Shown: in pieces, positions 19,774 through 27,891 of the stretch | Layout: every line of letters starts with the position of its first letter | How positions within the stretch are numbered: position 1 is the first letter of the stretch | Assembly (NCBI GenBank): GCA_016765495.1 | Contig: JAESPV010000008.1 | Coordinates: forward strand, 26,549-90,548 | Direction of reading: 5' to 3' | DNA from: Desulfocapsa sp. | GTDB lineage: Bacteria; Desulfobacterota; Desulfobulbia; Desulfobulbales; Desulfocapsaceae | Length of the DNA: 64,000 nucleotides | Made by a program: the position numbers and the translations under genes | Notes under the pieces: model-generated | The model's input: only the letters and a program-made list of their open reading frames with translations | What the model was told of the DNA's origin: nothing | Databases searched by the model: none

Positions 19774-20829
19774 ATGGATGATGAGATAAAGCAGTCTAAC
19801 ATTCTAATTGTTGATGATAATGTTGCGAATATTGCTTTGTTGGAGAATCTTCTGGAAGATGAGGGCTATGATGAGTTTACATCCACAGCAGATCCACGGA
19901 CAGTGATTTCCCTTTGTCGGGAAGAGGAATTCGACCTTATTTTACTCGATATTCGTATGCCTCATATGTCCGGTTTCGAGGTGATGACGGCATTGGAAAA
20001 CTTTTTTCCCGCAGGATATTACCTGCCCATCATTGTTTTGACAGCCCAGCTTGATCAAGAGACCAGGCAGAAAGCCTTATCACTTGGCGCAAAGGACTTT
20101 TTAACCAAACCATTTATGCACTGGGAAGCCCTGCTTCGCATCCGAAATCAGCTTGAAACCCGATATTTTTATAAGAAGCAGATACTCCGTGGCGATCTTT
20201 TAGAGACGGAAGTCAACAAACGAACACAGGAAATTCGTTCGGTACAACTCGAGATTGTTCGTCGTCTGGGAATGGCTGGCGAGTTTCGGGATAATGAAAC
20301 CGGAGCGCATGTTATTCGAATGAGTCGGATATCAGAAATCATTGCCCGGGGTGCCGGACTCGATGAAAAAACATGTGAACTGATTTTGCATTCAAGCACC
20401 ATGCACGACGTCGGGAAGATCGGCATCCCTGACAGGGTTCTCCTGAAAGAAGGAAAGCTCAATAAGGAAGAGTGGGAAATAATGAAAAGTCATGTGGATA
20501 TTGGTACCAGGATTATTGGTGAGTATCCTGCAGATATTTTCTGGATGGCAGGCGCTATTGCAGGGGGGCACCATGAAAAATGGAATGGAAGTGGATATCC
20601 AAAAGGCCTGCAGGGTGAAGAGATTCCTGTAGCTGCAAGGATTGCAGCCATAAGTGATGTGTTTGATGCACTGCTTTCAGCACGTCCCTATAAAGAACCG
20701 TGGCCGCTTGCGAAAGCCCTTGCCTTGATGAAGGAGGAGTCCGGCAGCCATTTTGACCCCGTACTTATTGATGTCTTTTTTGATTGTCTCGATGAAATTA
20801 TTGATATTCGTGAGAAGTATCCTGATTGA
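19774..20829 (+). CDS. Response regulator with HD-GYP c-di-GMP phosphodiesterase domain
   Basis: 351 residues from the ATG at 19774, preferred because AAGGGAA precedes it closely; a GTG at 19750 would overlap the kinase. The N-terminal receiver has an acidic pair in IVDDN, acceptor Asp in LILLDIRMP and Lys in FLTKPF. A coiled linker leads to HD-GYP (about 170-345): HD in STMHDVGKIG, further ligands in GHHEKWNGSGYPKGL (the GYP motif) and ISDVFDALLS. It should hydrolyse c-di-GMP to pGpG or GMP when phosphorylated by the upstream kinase. It offers a link to the PilZ receptor at 4.9 kb. Confidence 0.94.
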   Translation: MDDEIKQSNILIVDDNVANIALLENLLEDEGYDEFTSTADPRTVISLCREEEFDLILLDIRMPHMSGFEVMTALENFFPAGYYLPIIVLTAQLDQETRQKALSLGAKDFLTKPFMHWEALLRIRNQLETRYFYKKQILRGDLLETEVNKRTQEIRSVQLEIVRRLGMAGEFRDNETGAHVIRMSRISEIIARGAGLDEKTCELILHSSTMHDVGKIGIPDRVLLKEGKLNKEEWEIMKSHVDIGTRIIGEYPADIFWMAGAIAGGHHEKWNGSGYPKGLQGEEIPVAARIAAISDVFDALLSARPYKEPWPLAKALALMKEESGSHFDPVLIDVFFDCLDEIIDIREKYPD

Positions 20830-20993
20830 TTGATTGATTTTTCTTTCTTTCTTTTTATCCCCTTTTCCCTCCAAGTTAATTTGAATTCCTGAGTATCGTC
20901 GAAAACCCGTCAGTCCCTTGTCGTTTTTCAAGTACCCAATAGACTCTTGTTTTGTTCCATTGTGGACAGTTCCATGTCTGTGCTGGTTATTCT

Positions 20994-21023
20994 TTGTCAG
21001 TTATGGTCGATTTGTGATATTGT
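20994..21023 (+). promoter_or_regulatory. Candidate promoter of the tungstate-uptake operon
   Basis: TTGTCA at 20994-20999, an 18-base spacer and TATTGT at 21018-21023. The expected start point falls just before the GC-rich palindrome at 21037-21047. The rest of the 20830-21095 gap holds only a TTGATTGATTGA / CTTTCTTT low-complexity stretch. Confidence 0.4.
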
Positions 21024-21036
21024 ATGGTTTTATTTT

Positions 21037-21047
21037 CCCCTGTGGGG
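21037..21047. promoter_or_regulatory. Candidate operator palindrome before the tup regulator gene
   Basis: CCCC-TGT-GGGG, flanked further out by TT and AA that extend the dyad, lies between the candidate -10 and the start codon. This is a suitable repressor position for the downstream-encoded HTH protein. Confidence 0.4.
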
Positions 21048-21095
21048 TAATCACTGACTGGTTTTGGCTATGGCTGAGTGCAGTGGAGAAAGAGA

Positions 21096-22034
21096 ATGAT
21101 AACAGGATCGCATAATAAATTTTTAACAACAAAAAACGTTGCAGAGTTACTGAATGTGAACGAGAAAATGATCTACTCTCTCGTGAACGATAAGGGCTTA
21201 CCTGCAACTAAGGTCACAGGAAAATGGCTTTTCCCACACAGGTTGGTGGAAGAGTGGCTTGAAGCGCATATTCTTAATTACACGTCGAATACGTGTGATT
21301 TTTCCTCCGACAATGGTTTGTTGCTACTTGCAGGTAGTGACGACCCTCTGTTCCAGAAAACGCTGTCGCTTTTTCATGCTAAAATAAAGGATACGGTGGC
21401 TTTTTTTGCCAATCAGGGAAGTATGGGCGGCTTGACAAGTATGAGACGGGGGCTGTGTCATATCGGAGTGTGTCATCTGCTGCAGGATGATGACAGCGGA
21501 TATAATTTTAGCATTGCCGAGCAGGAGCTCGATAAACCACCGGTATTTGTCAATTTCAGCAAACGGGAACAGGGGCTACTTATTCAAAAGGGGAATCCTG
21601 AAAACATCAGATCAATCAATGATCTTGCAAGAGATGATATCAGGATAGTGAACCGTCCACTGGGTACAGGAACACGGCTCTTGCTTGATTATGAAATAGC
21701 AAGATCCAAAATTGCAACAGAACAAATTGGTGGATACGACATTGAAGTATCACGCCATCTGGATGCGGGGCTGGAAGTATTGGCAGGGCGTGCTGATGCC
21801 GCGCCGGGCATCCGCACCGTAGCAGGGATGCTGGGCATTGATTTTATTCCCCTGCGCTGGGAGCGTTTTGATCTGCTGATCAGCAGGGAACGATTTTTTG
21901 AGAAAGGTGTGCAAAGTTTTATAAGCCTGCTCCATGAAGAGGAATTCAGGAAGCTGGCAGAATCGTTTGTCGGTTATGATGTATCAATGTGTGGGAAAAT
22001 GTTATTTCCCGATAATTTTATTACGGAGGAGTGA
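21096..22034 (+). CDS. Excisionase-type HTH regulator with periplasmic-binding-protein-like ligand domain
   Basis: 312 residues from ATG 21096; GGAG at 21085-21088 is 7 bases upstream. The N-terminal HTH_17/excisionase-like domain (FLTTKNVAELLNVNEKMIYSLVNDKGLP, then KWLFPHRLVEEWL) precedes a PBP_like domain (PF12727 by recall) with the oxyanion-domain signature RPLGTGTRLLLDYE. Proteins with this pairing are thought to sense molybdate- or tungstate-type anions. The gene is 3 bp upstream of tupA and co-directional, so it is probably the tungstate-responsive regulator of its own operon. It differs from TunR and ModE, which use other domains. Ligand identity is inference from context. Confidence 0.85.
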   Translation: MITGSHNKFLTTKNVAELLNVNEKMIYSLVNDKGLPATKVTGKWLFPHRLVEEWLEAHILNYTSNTCDFSSDNGLLLLAGSDDPLFQKTLSLFHAKIKDTVAFFANQGSMGGLTSMRRGLCHIGVCHLLQDDDSGYNFSIAEQELDKPPVFVNFSKREQGLLIQKGNPENIRSINDLARDDIRIVNRPLGTGTRLLLDYEIARSKIATEQIGGYDIEVSRHLDAGLEVLAGRADAAPGIRTVAGMLGIDFIPLRWERFDLLISRERFFEKGVQSFISLLHEEEFRKLAESFVGYDVSMCGKMLFPDNFITEE

Positions 22035-22037
22035 GAA

Positions 22038-22937
22038 ATGAAGGTTTGTATGAATGCACTACTTGGAGCAGTTTTGCTGGTGCTATTCTTTGCCGGGTAT
22101 GGATGGAGTGAAGACAGGGTTTTAAAAATGTCCACAACCACAAGCACACAGTCTTCCGGTCTGTTAGATATTCTTTTACCCGAGTTTAAGAAAGATAGTG
22201 GAATCAAAATAAAGGTAATTGCCAAAGGTACAGGGGCTGCTATACGAGATGGCAAGGATGGCAATGTTGATGTCATTTTTGTTCATGCTAAAGATCGTGA
22301 AACTGCTTTTGTGGCAGATGGATTTGGAACTGCACGTTTTCCGGTGATGTATAATGATTTTGTTTTGCTGGGACCTGCAGAAGATCCGGCCGGTATCAAA
22401 GGAATAAAGGATGTGGCCATGGCTCTTGGTAAAATTGCAAAGGCAAAAGAGATGTTTGTTTCCCGGGGGGATGACAGTGGTACGCATACAAAAGAGCAGG
22501 CACTGTGGGCTGCCAGTGGCGTTGATCTTATGGAAGTGAGCCAGACAATTATAAAAAAAGGCAAAGAGAGTAAGGTCAGCTTGAAGCGTCCTGCTAATTC
22601 GGACACCTGGTATGTTTCCATTGGGCAGGGTATGGGCAAGGTCATTACCTATGCTGATGAAAAACAGGCGTATACTCTTGCTGATCGCGGAACCTATATC
22701 AAATATAAATTCGGCAGGAACCCTGCCATTGCACTTGATGTTTTAAATGAAGGAGATGCAAATCTTGCAAATCCGTACGGTATTATCCCTGTAAACCCCA
22801 AAAAACATCCACATGTCCAGTATGAAATGGCCATGGAGTTTGTTGACTGGATTACCGGCGAGCGTGGCCAGAAATTGATTGCTGACTACAGGCTTGAAGG
22901 AAAGCAGCTTTTTTATCCACAATCCAACAGGAGGTAG
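22038..22937 (+). CDS. tupA: Tungstate ABC transporter substrate-binding protein
   Basis: 299 residues with a signal peptide to about 24 (ends near GYGWSEDR). The mature N-terminus carries the family motif STTTSTQSSGLLD, which lines the oxyanion pocket. Further family marks are VIAKGTGAAIRDGKDGNVDVIFVHA, PVMYNDFVLLGP and SRGDDSGTHTKE. It captures tungstate in the periplasm and delivers it to TupBC; tungsten is used by formate dehydrogenases and aldehyde oxidoreductases of sulfate reducers. It is the second gene of the operon. The motif distinguishes it from ModA and from phosphate binders. Confidence 0.95.
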   Translation: MKVCMNALLGAVLLVLFFAGYGWSEDRVLKMSTTTSTQSSGLLDILLPEFKKDSGIKIKVIAKGTGAAIRDGKDGNVDVIFVHAKDRETAFVADGFGTARFPVMYNDFVLLGPAEDPAGIKGIKDVAMALGKIAKAKEMFVSRGDDSGTHTKEQALWAASGVDLMEVSQTIIKKGKESKVSLKRPANSDTWYVSIGQGMGKVITYADEKQAYTLADRGTYIKYKFGRNPAIALDVLNEGDANLANPYGIIPVNPKKHPHVQYEMAMEFVDWITGERGQKLIADYRLEGKQLFYPQSNRR

Positions 22938-23641
22938 TGGATATTTTTCTGGATAGTTTGGAATCTGCTTTTTTATTGTTGCTTGCCCGTGACCCCGAGC
23001 TACTGGATATCGTAGCAGTATCACTCAAAGTCAGCACCATCTCCACACTGGTTGCATCACTGGTCGGGATTCCCTGCGGATTTTTGATTGCTTATTCCAG
23101 CTTTTATGGAAAACGACTGCTTCTGACATGTCTGAATACCTTGCTGGCACTGCCCACGGTTGTTATTGGTCTGCTGGTCTATTCTTTTATCTCCAGACAG
23201 GGGTTATTGGGATCAATGGAATTGCTGTATACCCAGAAGGCTATTATTATCGGTCAGGTGATTCTGATTATTCCTCTTGTCACATCGTTGACCATTGCCG
23301 CAGTCAGCAGAATTGACAAGCGCTATCGGAACACGGCTCTAACTCTTGGAGCAACCCAGCTACAGATGGCGTGGGTGATAATTAAGGAAGCTCGATATGG
23401 AATTGGAGCAGCCGTAATTGCCTCTTTTGGCAGGGTCATTGCCGAGGTGGGGATCAGTATGATGCTTGGTGGCAATGCCAGGGGATTCACCCGTACCATG
23501 ACAACAGCCATGGCTCTTGAGTATGATAAGGGGGAGTTTGTTTTAGCTGTTGCTCTAGGACTCACTTTGATGACAATCGCATTTGGCATAAATATGCTGT
23601 TTCATTTCTTCCAGGGAAGGGCCGGGATAGATGCTCTATAA
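22937..23641 (+). CDS. tupB: Tungstate ABC transporter permease
   Basis: 234 residues with about five to six TM helices. The permease EAA-like loop is visible as IIKEARYGIGAAVIASFGRVIAEVG, which contacts the ATPase. The GTG start overlaps the tupA stop by one base; AGGAGG is only 2 bases before it. It forms the membrane channel with TupC. Membership follows from the permease fold and the tupA-tupC context. Confidence 0.94.
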   Translation: MDIFLDSLESAFLLLLARDPELLDIVAVSLKVSTISTLVASLVGIPCGFLIAYSSFYGKRLLLTCLNTLLALPTVVIGLLVYSFISRQGLLGSMELLYTQKAIIIGQVILIIPLVTSLTIAAVSRIDKRYRNTALTLGATQLQMAWVIIKEARYGIGAAVIASFGRVIAEVGISMMLGGNARGFTRTMTTAMALEYDKGEFVLAVALGLTLMTIAFGINMLFHFFQGRAGIDAL

Positions 23642-24326
23642 GGCAGACACTCTGATAAAGGAATTCAAGGGGCGCAAGGTTCTGAATCTTACTGACTTTG
23701 AAATTGAGAGGCAGCAAATTTATGCGCTTATTGGAGCCAATGGTGCCGGGAAAACAACGCTTTTGAACATTCTGGCATTTCTTGTTCAACCCGTATCCGG
23801 GAACCTGAAATTTTGCGGCAGAAATGTCTCATATCGCAGGAAGCATCTTCTGGATTTACGGCGGCGGGTGGTGCTTGTTGATCAATATCCCATTCTTTTC
23901 ACAGGTTCTGTCGGGAAGAATGTTGAGTTTGGTCTGAAAGTTCGGGGAATGTCAAAAAAGCAACGTGAGAGGCGGGCGGATGAGGTTCTGGAGCTTGTGG
24001 GCATGCAGGAATTCCGGTCGGCTGATGCCCATAAATTGTCCGGCGGGGAAAGTAAGCGTGTTGCAATGGCCAGGGCTCTGGCCATTGCTCCCGAAGTTTT
24101 ACTCTGTGATGAACCCACCGCAAATGTTGATGAGGAAAATCAGAAGATTATCCTGGATATTCTGGAGAGAATCAACAGAGAAAACCAAACGTCAATAGTC
24201 ATGGCAACCCATTATCTTTCACAAATCAGACGATTGGCGCATCATACCCTGATGCTTGAGCACGGGATGCTGGTAAATCCTTTTAAAAGCGTTTCTCGAA
24301 ATAGGGTTTCAAGATATCTGGGATGA
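23631..24326 (+). CDS. tupC: Tungstate ABC transporter ATPase
   Basis: 231 residues with Walker [11 protein letters not shown]-loop LVDQYP, signature KLSGGESKR, Walker [13 protein letters not shown] and switch His in MATHYL. It starts 11 bases inside tupB, implying coupled translation. It has no TOBE domain, in keeping with regulation by a separate protein. Its 3' end overlaps the convergent serS coding region by 44 bp, so transcripts of the two may interfere. Confidence 0.94.
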   Translation: MLYKADTLIKEFKGRKVLNLTDFEIERQQIYALIGANGAGKTTLLNILAFLVQPVSGNLKFCGRNVSYRRKHLLDLRRRVVLVDQYPILFTGSVGKNVEFGLKVRGMSKKQRERRADEVLELVGMQEFRSADAHKLSGGESKRVAMARALAIAPEVLLCDEPTANVDEENQKIILDILERINRENQTSIVMATHYLSQIRRLAHHTLMLEHGMLVNPFKSVSRNRVSRYLG

Positions 24327-25560
24327 TAATAGTTCCATCTTCCTGCTGATAGTTTTCAAGGATTGCCAACAGCGTTCTGCCCACAGCCATCCCTGATCCG
24401 TTCAGTGTGTGAACCAGTTTGCTTTTTTTCTGACCATTTGGGCGATAGCGGATTCCACCACGCCTTGCCTGGAAATCACGAAAGTTGGAGCAGGAGGATA
24501 TCTCACGATATTCATTCTGTCCCGGCAGCCACACTTCAATGTCATAGGTCTTTGTTGAAGAGAAACCAAGATCGCCGCTGCAGAGGGTGACCACCCGATA
24601 ATGCAGTCCCAGTAATTGTAAAACTTCTTCAGCATCAGCCAGCAGACTGTCCAATTCCTGGTTAGACGTTTCAGGAGTTGTGAATTTGACGAGTTCCACC
24701 TTGTCAAACTGATGCTGCCTCATGAGCCCTTTGGTGTCTCTGCCATAGGATCCGGCTTCGGATCGAAAACAGGGGGTGTGGGCTGTATATTTTATGGGAA
24801 GATCATTCTCGTCCAGAGTTTCATCCCGATGAATATTAGTAACAGGTACTTCAGCGGTGGGGATGAGGTAAAGATCCCAGTCTTTTATGGCAAAAAGATC
24901 TTCTGCAAATTTAGGTAATTGTCCGGTGGCTGTCATGGATGCGCTGTTGACTAAAAATGGCGGCAAAACTTCATAGTATCCATGTTTTTGGGTATGCAGA
25001 TCAAGCATAAAATTGGCGAGTGCTCTTTCCATCTTTGCTGCAAGACCTTTTAAGAGTGCAAAACGGGCTCCAGAGAGTTTGGCCGCACACTCAAAATCCA
25101 GAATACCCAAATCTTCGCCCACTTCCCAGTGAGGTTTGGGAGTAAAAGAAAATTCAGGTTTAGTACCCCATTTTCTGATCTCCACATTGTCGGCATCGTC
25201 CGTACCTTTTGGTACGTCATCGTTGCAAAGATTTGGAATGGAGAGAACCAGATCCTGTAGTTGGTTTTGGATTTCACCAAGTTCTTTGTCGAGCTTTTTT
25301 ATGGTGTCCGAAGTTTTGCGCAGTTGAGGGATCAGTGTATCAGCCTGGTTTTTTTCTTCAGTACTGCCCTGTTTGAGTTTGGCAATATCCTTGGAGGCTA
25401 TGTTGCGCTGATTTTTCAGCTGTTCAACTTTTCCCAGCAGTTTTAGACGTTTTTGGTCAACGAGTGCAAATTCATCTACTATGTCTGTGGCTAAGCCTCT
25501 GTGGGCTGTTTTTTTACGAACAAGATCAATGTTTTCTCTAATAAAACGGAGCTCTAGCAT
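24283..25560 (-). CDS. serS: Seryl-tRNA synthetase
   Basis: 425 residues, the normal bacterial length. An N-terminal coiled-coil arm (about 30-105) that binds the tRNA long variable loop is followed by the class II catalytic core. Motif 2 contains [22 protein letters not shown] and motif 3 contains [29 protein letters not shown] is the serine-pocket region. No clear Shine-Dalgarno sequence precedes the ATG. A small GC hairpin (25586-25590 with 25597-25601) lies 26 bp upstream of the start. Confidence 0.96.
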   Translation of the reverse strand: MLELRFIRENIDLVRKKTAHRGLATDIVDEFALVDQKRLKLLGKVEQLKNQRNIASKDIAKLKQGSTEEKNQADTLIPQLRKTSDTIKKLDKELGEIQNQLQDLVLSIPNLCNDDVPKGTDDADNVEIRKWGTKPEFSFTPKPHWEVGEDLGILDFECAAKLSGARFALLKGLAAKMERALANFMLDLHTQKHGYYEVLPPFLVNSASMTATGQLPKFAEDLFAIKDWDLYLIPTAEVPVTNIHRDETLDENDLPIKYTAHTPCFRSEAGSYGRDTKGLMRQHQFDKVELVKFTTPETSNQELDSLLADAEEVLQLLGLHYRVVTLCSGDLGFSSTKTYDIEVWLPGQNEYREISSCSNFRDFQARRGGIRYRPNGQKKSKLVHTLNGSGMAVGRTLLAILENYQQEDGTIIIPDILKPYFEKRF

Positions 25561-25802
25561 GGCGGATTGGTTCTCAATATATATGAGGGGAGAAGCCCCC
25601 TTCAGTCTTTAGTCTTCATCCTGTCTTTTTGACCATCTTTTCTAGCATGGCTGAAAGTCGAAATCAACCTCTATCAAATTGCTTTTCGAAAAGGCATCTG
25701 CTATCTTAGCGAATACTGGTGAACTGTAAGTAGGCCAGTGTTAGGTAAAGGAACGTACACGAAATAACTTGAACATCTTAGTTGCCCTTTATTCCGCAAC
25801 CG
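25561..25802. other. Intergenic region upstream of serS and tatC
   Basis: No coding frame was found here. It contains a short hairpin just before serS (25586-25601) and otherwise unremarkable sequence that must carry divergent promoters. With the palindrome and the remaining bases to 25961 the gap is 401 bp. Confidence 0.5.
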
Positions 25803-25853
25803 GTACTTTTAAAAACATTATATACCAGTAGTATACAATTTTTCTTAAAGTAC
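25803..25853. repeat. 51-bp imperfect palindrome upstream of tatC
   Basis: Two 23-base arms (25803-25825 and 25831-25853) around the loop CAGTA match at 19 of 23 positions. The inner TATAC/GTATA and outer GTACTTT/AAAGTAC are perfect. It is AT-rich and not followed by a T-run, so an operator or cruciform site is more likely than a terminator. Confidence 0.7.
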
Positions 25854-25961
25854 AGGTGACGAAAAAAAATTGCGCGTACTATTTCCAGGTTGTGTAGTTC
25901 TCGTCCCTAAAGATTTTTTTATAACAAGCGTATATGTGAATATTAATAATGGGAGTACACC

Positions 25962-26666
25962 CTGGAAGCATTAAGTCGTCATAATAAACTGATTATCTTT
26001 ATTACTGAGTTGAGAAGGTCTGTTCGCACTCTTGGTATTACTGTTTTACTGGCCACTGTTGTGATCTTTTTTTTATCTCCTGAATTGTTACGTTTTGTTC
26101 AGGGGCATCTGGCGGATCAACTGTACTTTTTCTCAGTGGCAGGCCCTTTTCTCGCGCATGTCAAACTCGCCCTGTTTGCTGCATTGTATCTGATTATGCC
26201 ATGGGTTATGGCGGTGCTCTGGCGTGCCGTAGGAAAGCCTTTCGGGGTGGGGGGGAAGCAGCTTTTTTCCTTTATTCTTTTCACTTGCCTGCTTTTTTAC
26301 GCAGGAACTCTGTTTTGTTATTTTATAACTCTTCCACTGGGTATCAAATTTCTTCTTGGCTTTGGCTCAGTAGATCTTCAGCCGGTGATTTCCGTTGGCC
26401 GGTTTGTGAATTTCACAACTCTTTTTATTCTGGCTTTTGGAGTGATTTTTGAGCTTCCAGTGTTTATGGTTTTTATGGCTAAAGTTGGCGTGCTGAGCAG
26501 AGGTTTTTATGAGCAAAACAGGCGATATGCACTTTTAGTGATAGCAATCATTGCAGCTTTATTGACTCCAACTCCCGATGTCGTGAATATGTTGCTTATG
26601 GGTGGGCCGTTGTATCTTTTATACGAGGCCGGGATTATTATCCTTCGTATGATGCGGATTAAATAG
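25962..26666 (+). CDS. tatC: Twin-arginine translocase subunit TatC, probable CTG start
   Basis: An integral membrane protein of about 234 residues with six TM helices, the core receptor for twin-arginine signal peptides. Family features include the N-terminal ITELRRSV (the H/xELRxR signature), a periplasmic loop ending in GPFLAHVKLALFAALYLIMP and LLTPTPDVVNMLLM near the C-terminus. The first ordinary start (TTG 26010) would remove the conserved Glu of ELR. The frame stays open to a stop at 25947. The only well-placed ribosome site is GGGAG (25951-25955), 6 bases before CTG 25962, so I choose CTG. No tatA or tatB lies nearby. Confidence 0.88.
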   Translation: MEALSRHNKLIIFITELRRSVRTLGITVLLATVVIFFLSPELLRFVQGHLADQLYFFSVAGPFLAHVKLALFAALYLIMPWVMAVLWRAVGKPFGVGGKQLFSFILFTCLLFYAGTLFCYFITLPLGIKFLLGFGSVDLQPVISVGRFVNFTTLFILAFGVIFELPVFMVFMAKVGVLSRGFYEQNRRYALLVIAIIAALLTPTPDVVNMLLMGGPLYLLYEAGIIILRMMRIK

Positions 26667-26672
26667 GACGAA

Positions 26673-27095
26673 TCAGAATTCGTAAAGTTTGAAACCGTTT
26701 TGTTTGAGCAAGGCTGCCGTAACACCTGTTACTCCCGAAACTGCACAGGATGGGCTTCGGGCTTTTAAGCAGGCACCTGTGATACTTTGGCTCCGGGCAA
26801 TTTTTAAAACTTCCTGGGCACCCTTGATAAAAGAGGCACTGACATCATCGCCTGCTTTGGTACAAACTTGAGCCCTGCCCTGTAAGACATCCAGGCCTGT
26901 ACCATTTGTAATGTCTGCTGCAGGGCGTGGTGTTGGCATACCGCCAAGCTGTTCGGGGCAGACAGGAATCCAAATATGGTTTTTAAGGAATTTACTGCAC
27001 GATGCATCAGGTTTTATGGCAGCATCATAACGGGTGCAGAGTCCTATGAGACAGGCACTGACAAGAAAGACTGATTTTGGTGTTGAGTTGTTCAT
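26673..27095 (-). CDS. DUF523 family protein
   Basis: 140 residues with the DUF523 pattern: an N-terminal VSACLIGLCTRYDA, then PVCPEQLGGMPTPRPAADI, then ACLKARSPSCA. The conserved cysteines (SACL, VCPEQ, SPSC) suggest metal or cluster binding, but no reaction is known to me. It converges on tatC. The gap holds a 6-bp stem (ACGAAT/ATTCGT) that overlaps its last codons. Confidence 0.9.
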   Translation of the reverse strand: MNNSTPKSVFLVSACLIGLCTRYDAAIKPDASCSKFLKNHIWIPVCPEQLGGMPTPRPAADITNGTGLDVLQGRAQVCTKAGDDVSASFIKGAQEVLKIARSQSITGACLKARSPSCAVSGVTGVTAALLKQNGFKLYEF

Positions 27096-27143
27096 AGGGT
27101 AGTATGAAAGTATAAGTGAGTTGTGCAGTAATAAGAGAATAAC

Positions 27144-27479
27144 ATGGTAACAAAACAGAAAAAATTTAGAACACCACCTCTGTCAGGATTGCAACGAAAC
27201 CAGCTGCTTCGCTTATCCCTTGTCATTGCTATTCTATCATTGGTATGGCTTGTCTTTGCTCCGGGAAGCGGTCTGTATCATCTTCGTCAGCAGAACAAAC
27301 ATCTTGCAGCACTCGTTGCGGAACAAGAGACATTGCAGCAGCAGAACAGAGAGATGAAACAGGATATAGAACGTCTGCAAAATGACAAAGAGTATCTTGA
27401 ACAGGTGGCCAGAGAGAAGCACGGTATGTTGAAAGAAAATGAAATGGTCTTTGATTTTGCGAAGAAAAACAAAAAATAA
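27144..27479 (+). CDS. FtsB/DivIC-like septum formation protein
   Basis: 111 residues with one TM helix at about 24-44 (a cytoplasmic basic N-terminus makes it type II), then a leucine-rich coiled coil (LRQQNKHLAALVAEQETLQQQN to about 92) and the family end YLEQVAREKHGMLKENEMVF. It should sit in the divisome with FtsL/FtsQ-type partners, none of which lies nearby. A clean intrinsic terminator follows. Confidence 0.88.
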   Translation: MVTKQKKFRTPPLSGLQRNQLLRLSLVIAILSLVWLVFAPGSGLYHLRQQNKHLAALVAEQETLQQQNREMKQDIERLQNDKEYLEQVAREKHGMLKENEMVFDFAKKNKK

Positions 27480-27481
27480 CC

Positions 27482-27512
27482 GGGGGTACGGAAAGAACCC
27501 CCAGTTTGTTTT
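27482..27512 (+). terminator. Intrinsic terminator after the DivIC-like gene
   Basis: GGGGGT (27482-27487) pairs with ACCCCC (27497-27502) around a 9-base loop, followed by a T-rich tail. Confidence 0.75.
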
Positions 27513-27543
27513 GAGAACCACACGGGCTCCCATGGCTCTATGC

Positions 27544-27756
27544 TCAGGAAAATCCTGAGCGGGATGAACAACCAGAAAGAGCACCAGCCGGAATAGTATT
27601 GCCCGATACAGGTTGACTACTTGTTGCAGACATCATTTTTTTAATGTTTGAACTCTTGCAGTGCTTACAGGTAATATTGTCAAGTGCGGAGGCTATCAGA
27701 ACAAGACTCTCAGAGTTCTTACCACAGTCCTCACAATGGAATTCATAAATTGGCAT
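27544..27756 (-). CDS. FmdB-type zinc ribbon protein
   Basis: 70 residues. The start MPIYEFHCEDCGKNSE and the CxxC...CxxC pair (CEDC, CKHC) define the FmdB putative regulatory zinc-ribbon family. The second half is low-complexity (Ser, Gly, Ala) with the KKMMSA element usual for the family. Its function is not established; it is named from a formamidase-linked gene. Confidence 0.9.
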   Translation of the reverse strand: MPIYEFHCEDCGKNSESLVLIASALDNITCKHCKSSNIKKMMSATSSQPVSGNTIPAGALSGCSSRSGFS

Positions 27757-27801
27757 GTTTGTACTCCTGAAAAGAAAAATGTATAAAAATGAAAAAGGTG
27801 T

Positions 27802-27835
27802 GTAACTGCTTACAGGGTGCCCTGTGACTAGTTAC
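27802..27835. repeat. 34-bp two-step palindrome; half-copy at 7455-7471
   Basis: GTAACT-gctt-ACAGGG-tg-CCCTGT-gact-AGTTAC: two perfect nested 6-bp dyads sharing one axis. It lies between fmdB and the uracil-glycosylase-like gene. The left half with one flanking base (17 bases) recurs at 7455-7471 upstream of the AsmA gene. Confidence 0.75.
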
Positions 27836-27891
27836 GATTTGTCTTTTGTTGATTTTGTCAAGAGCTGCTCTGGAAAAGGAAGAAGAATACA

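Noticed and set aside
20830..20860. Simple-sequence repeat (TTGATTGATTGA, CTTTCTTTCTTT) as a phase-variation switch
   Set aside because: It lies after the HD-GYP stop and before the tup promoter, with only three or so units and no frame or promoter spacing affected.
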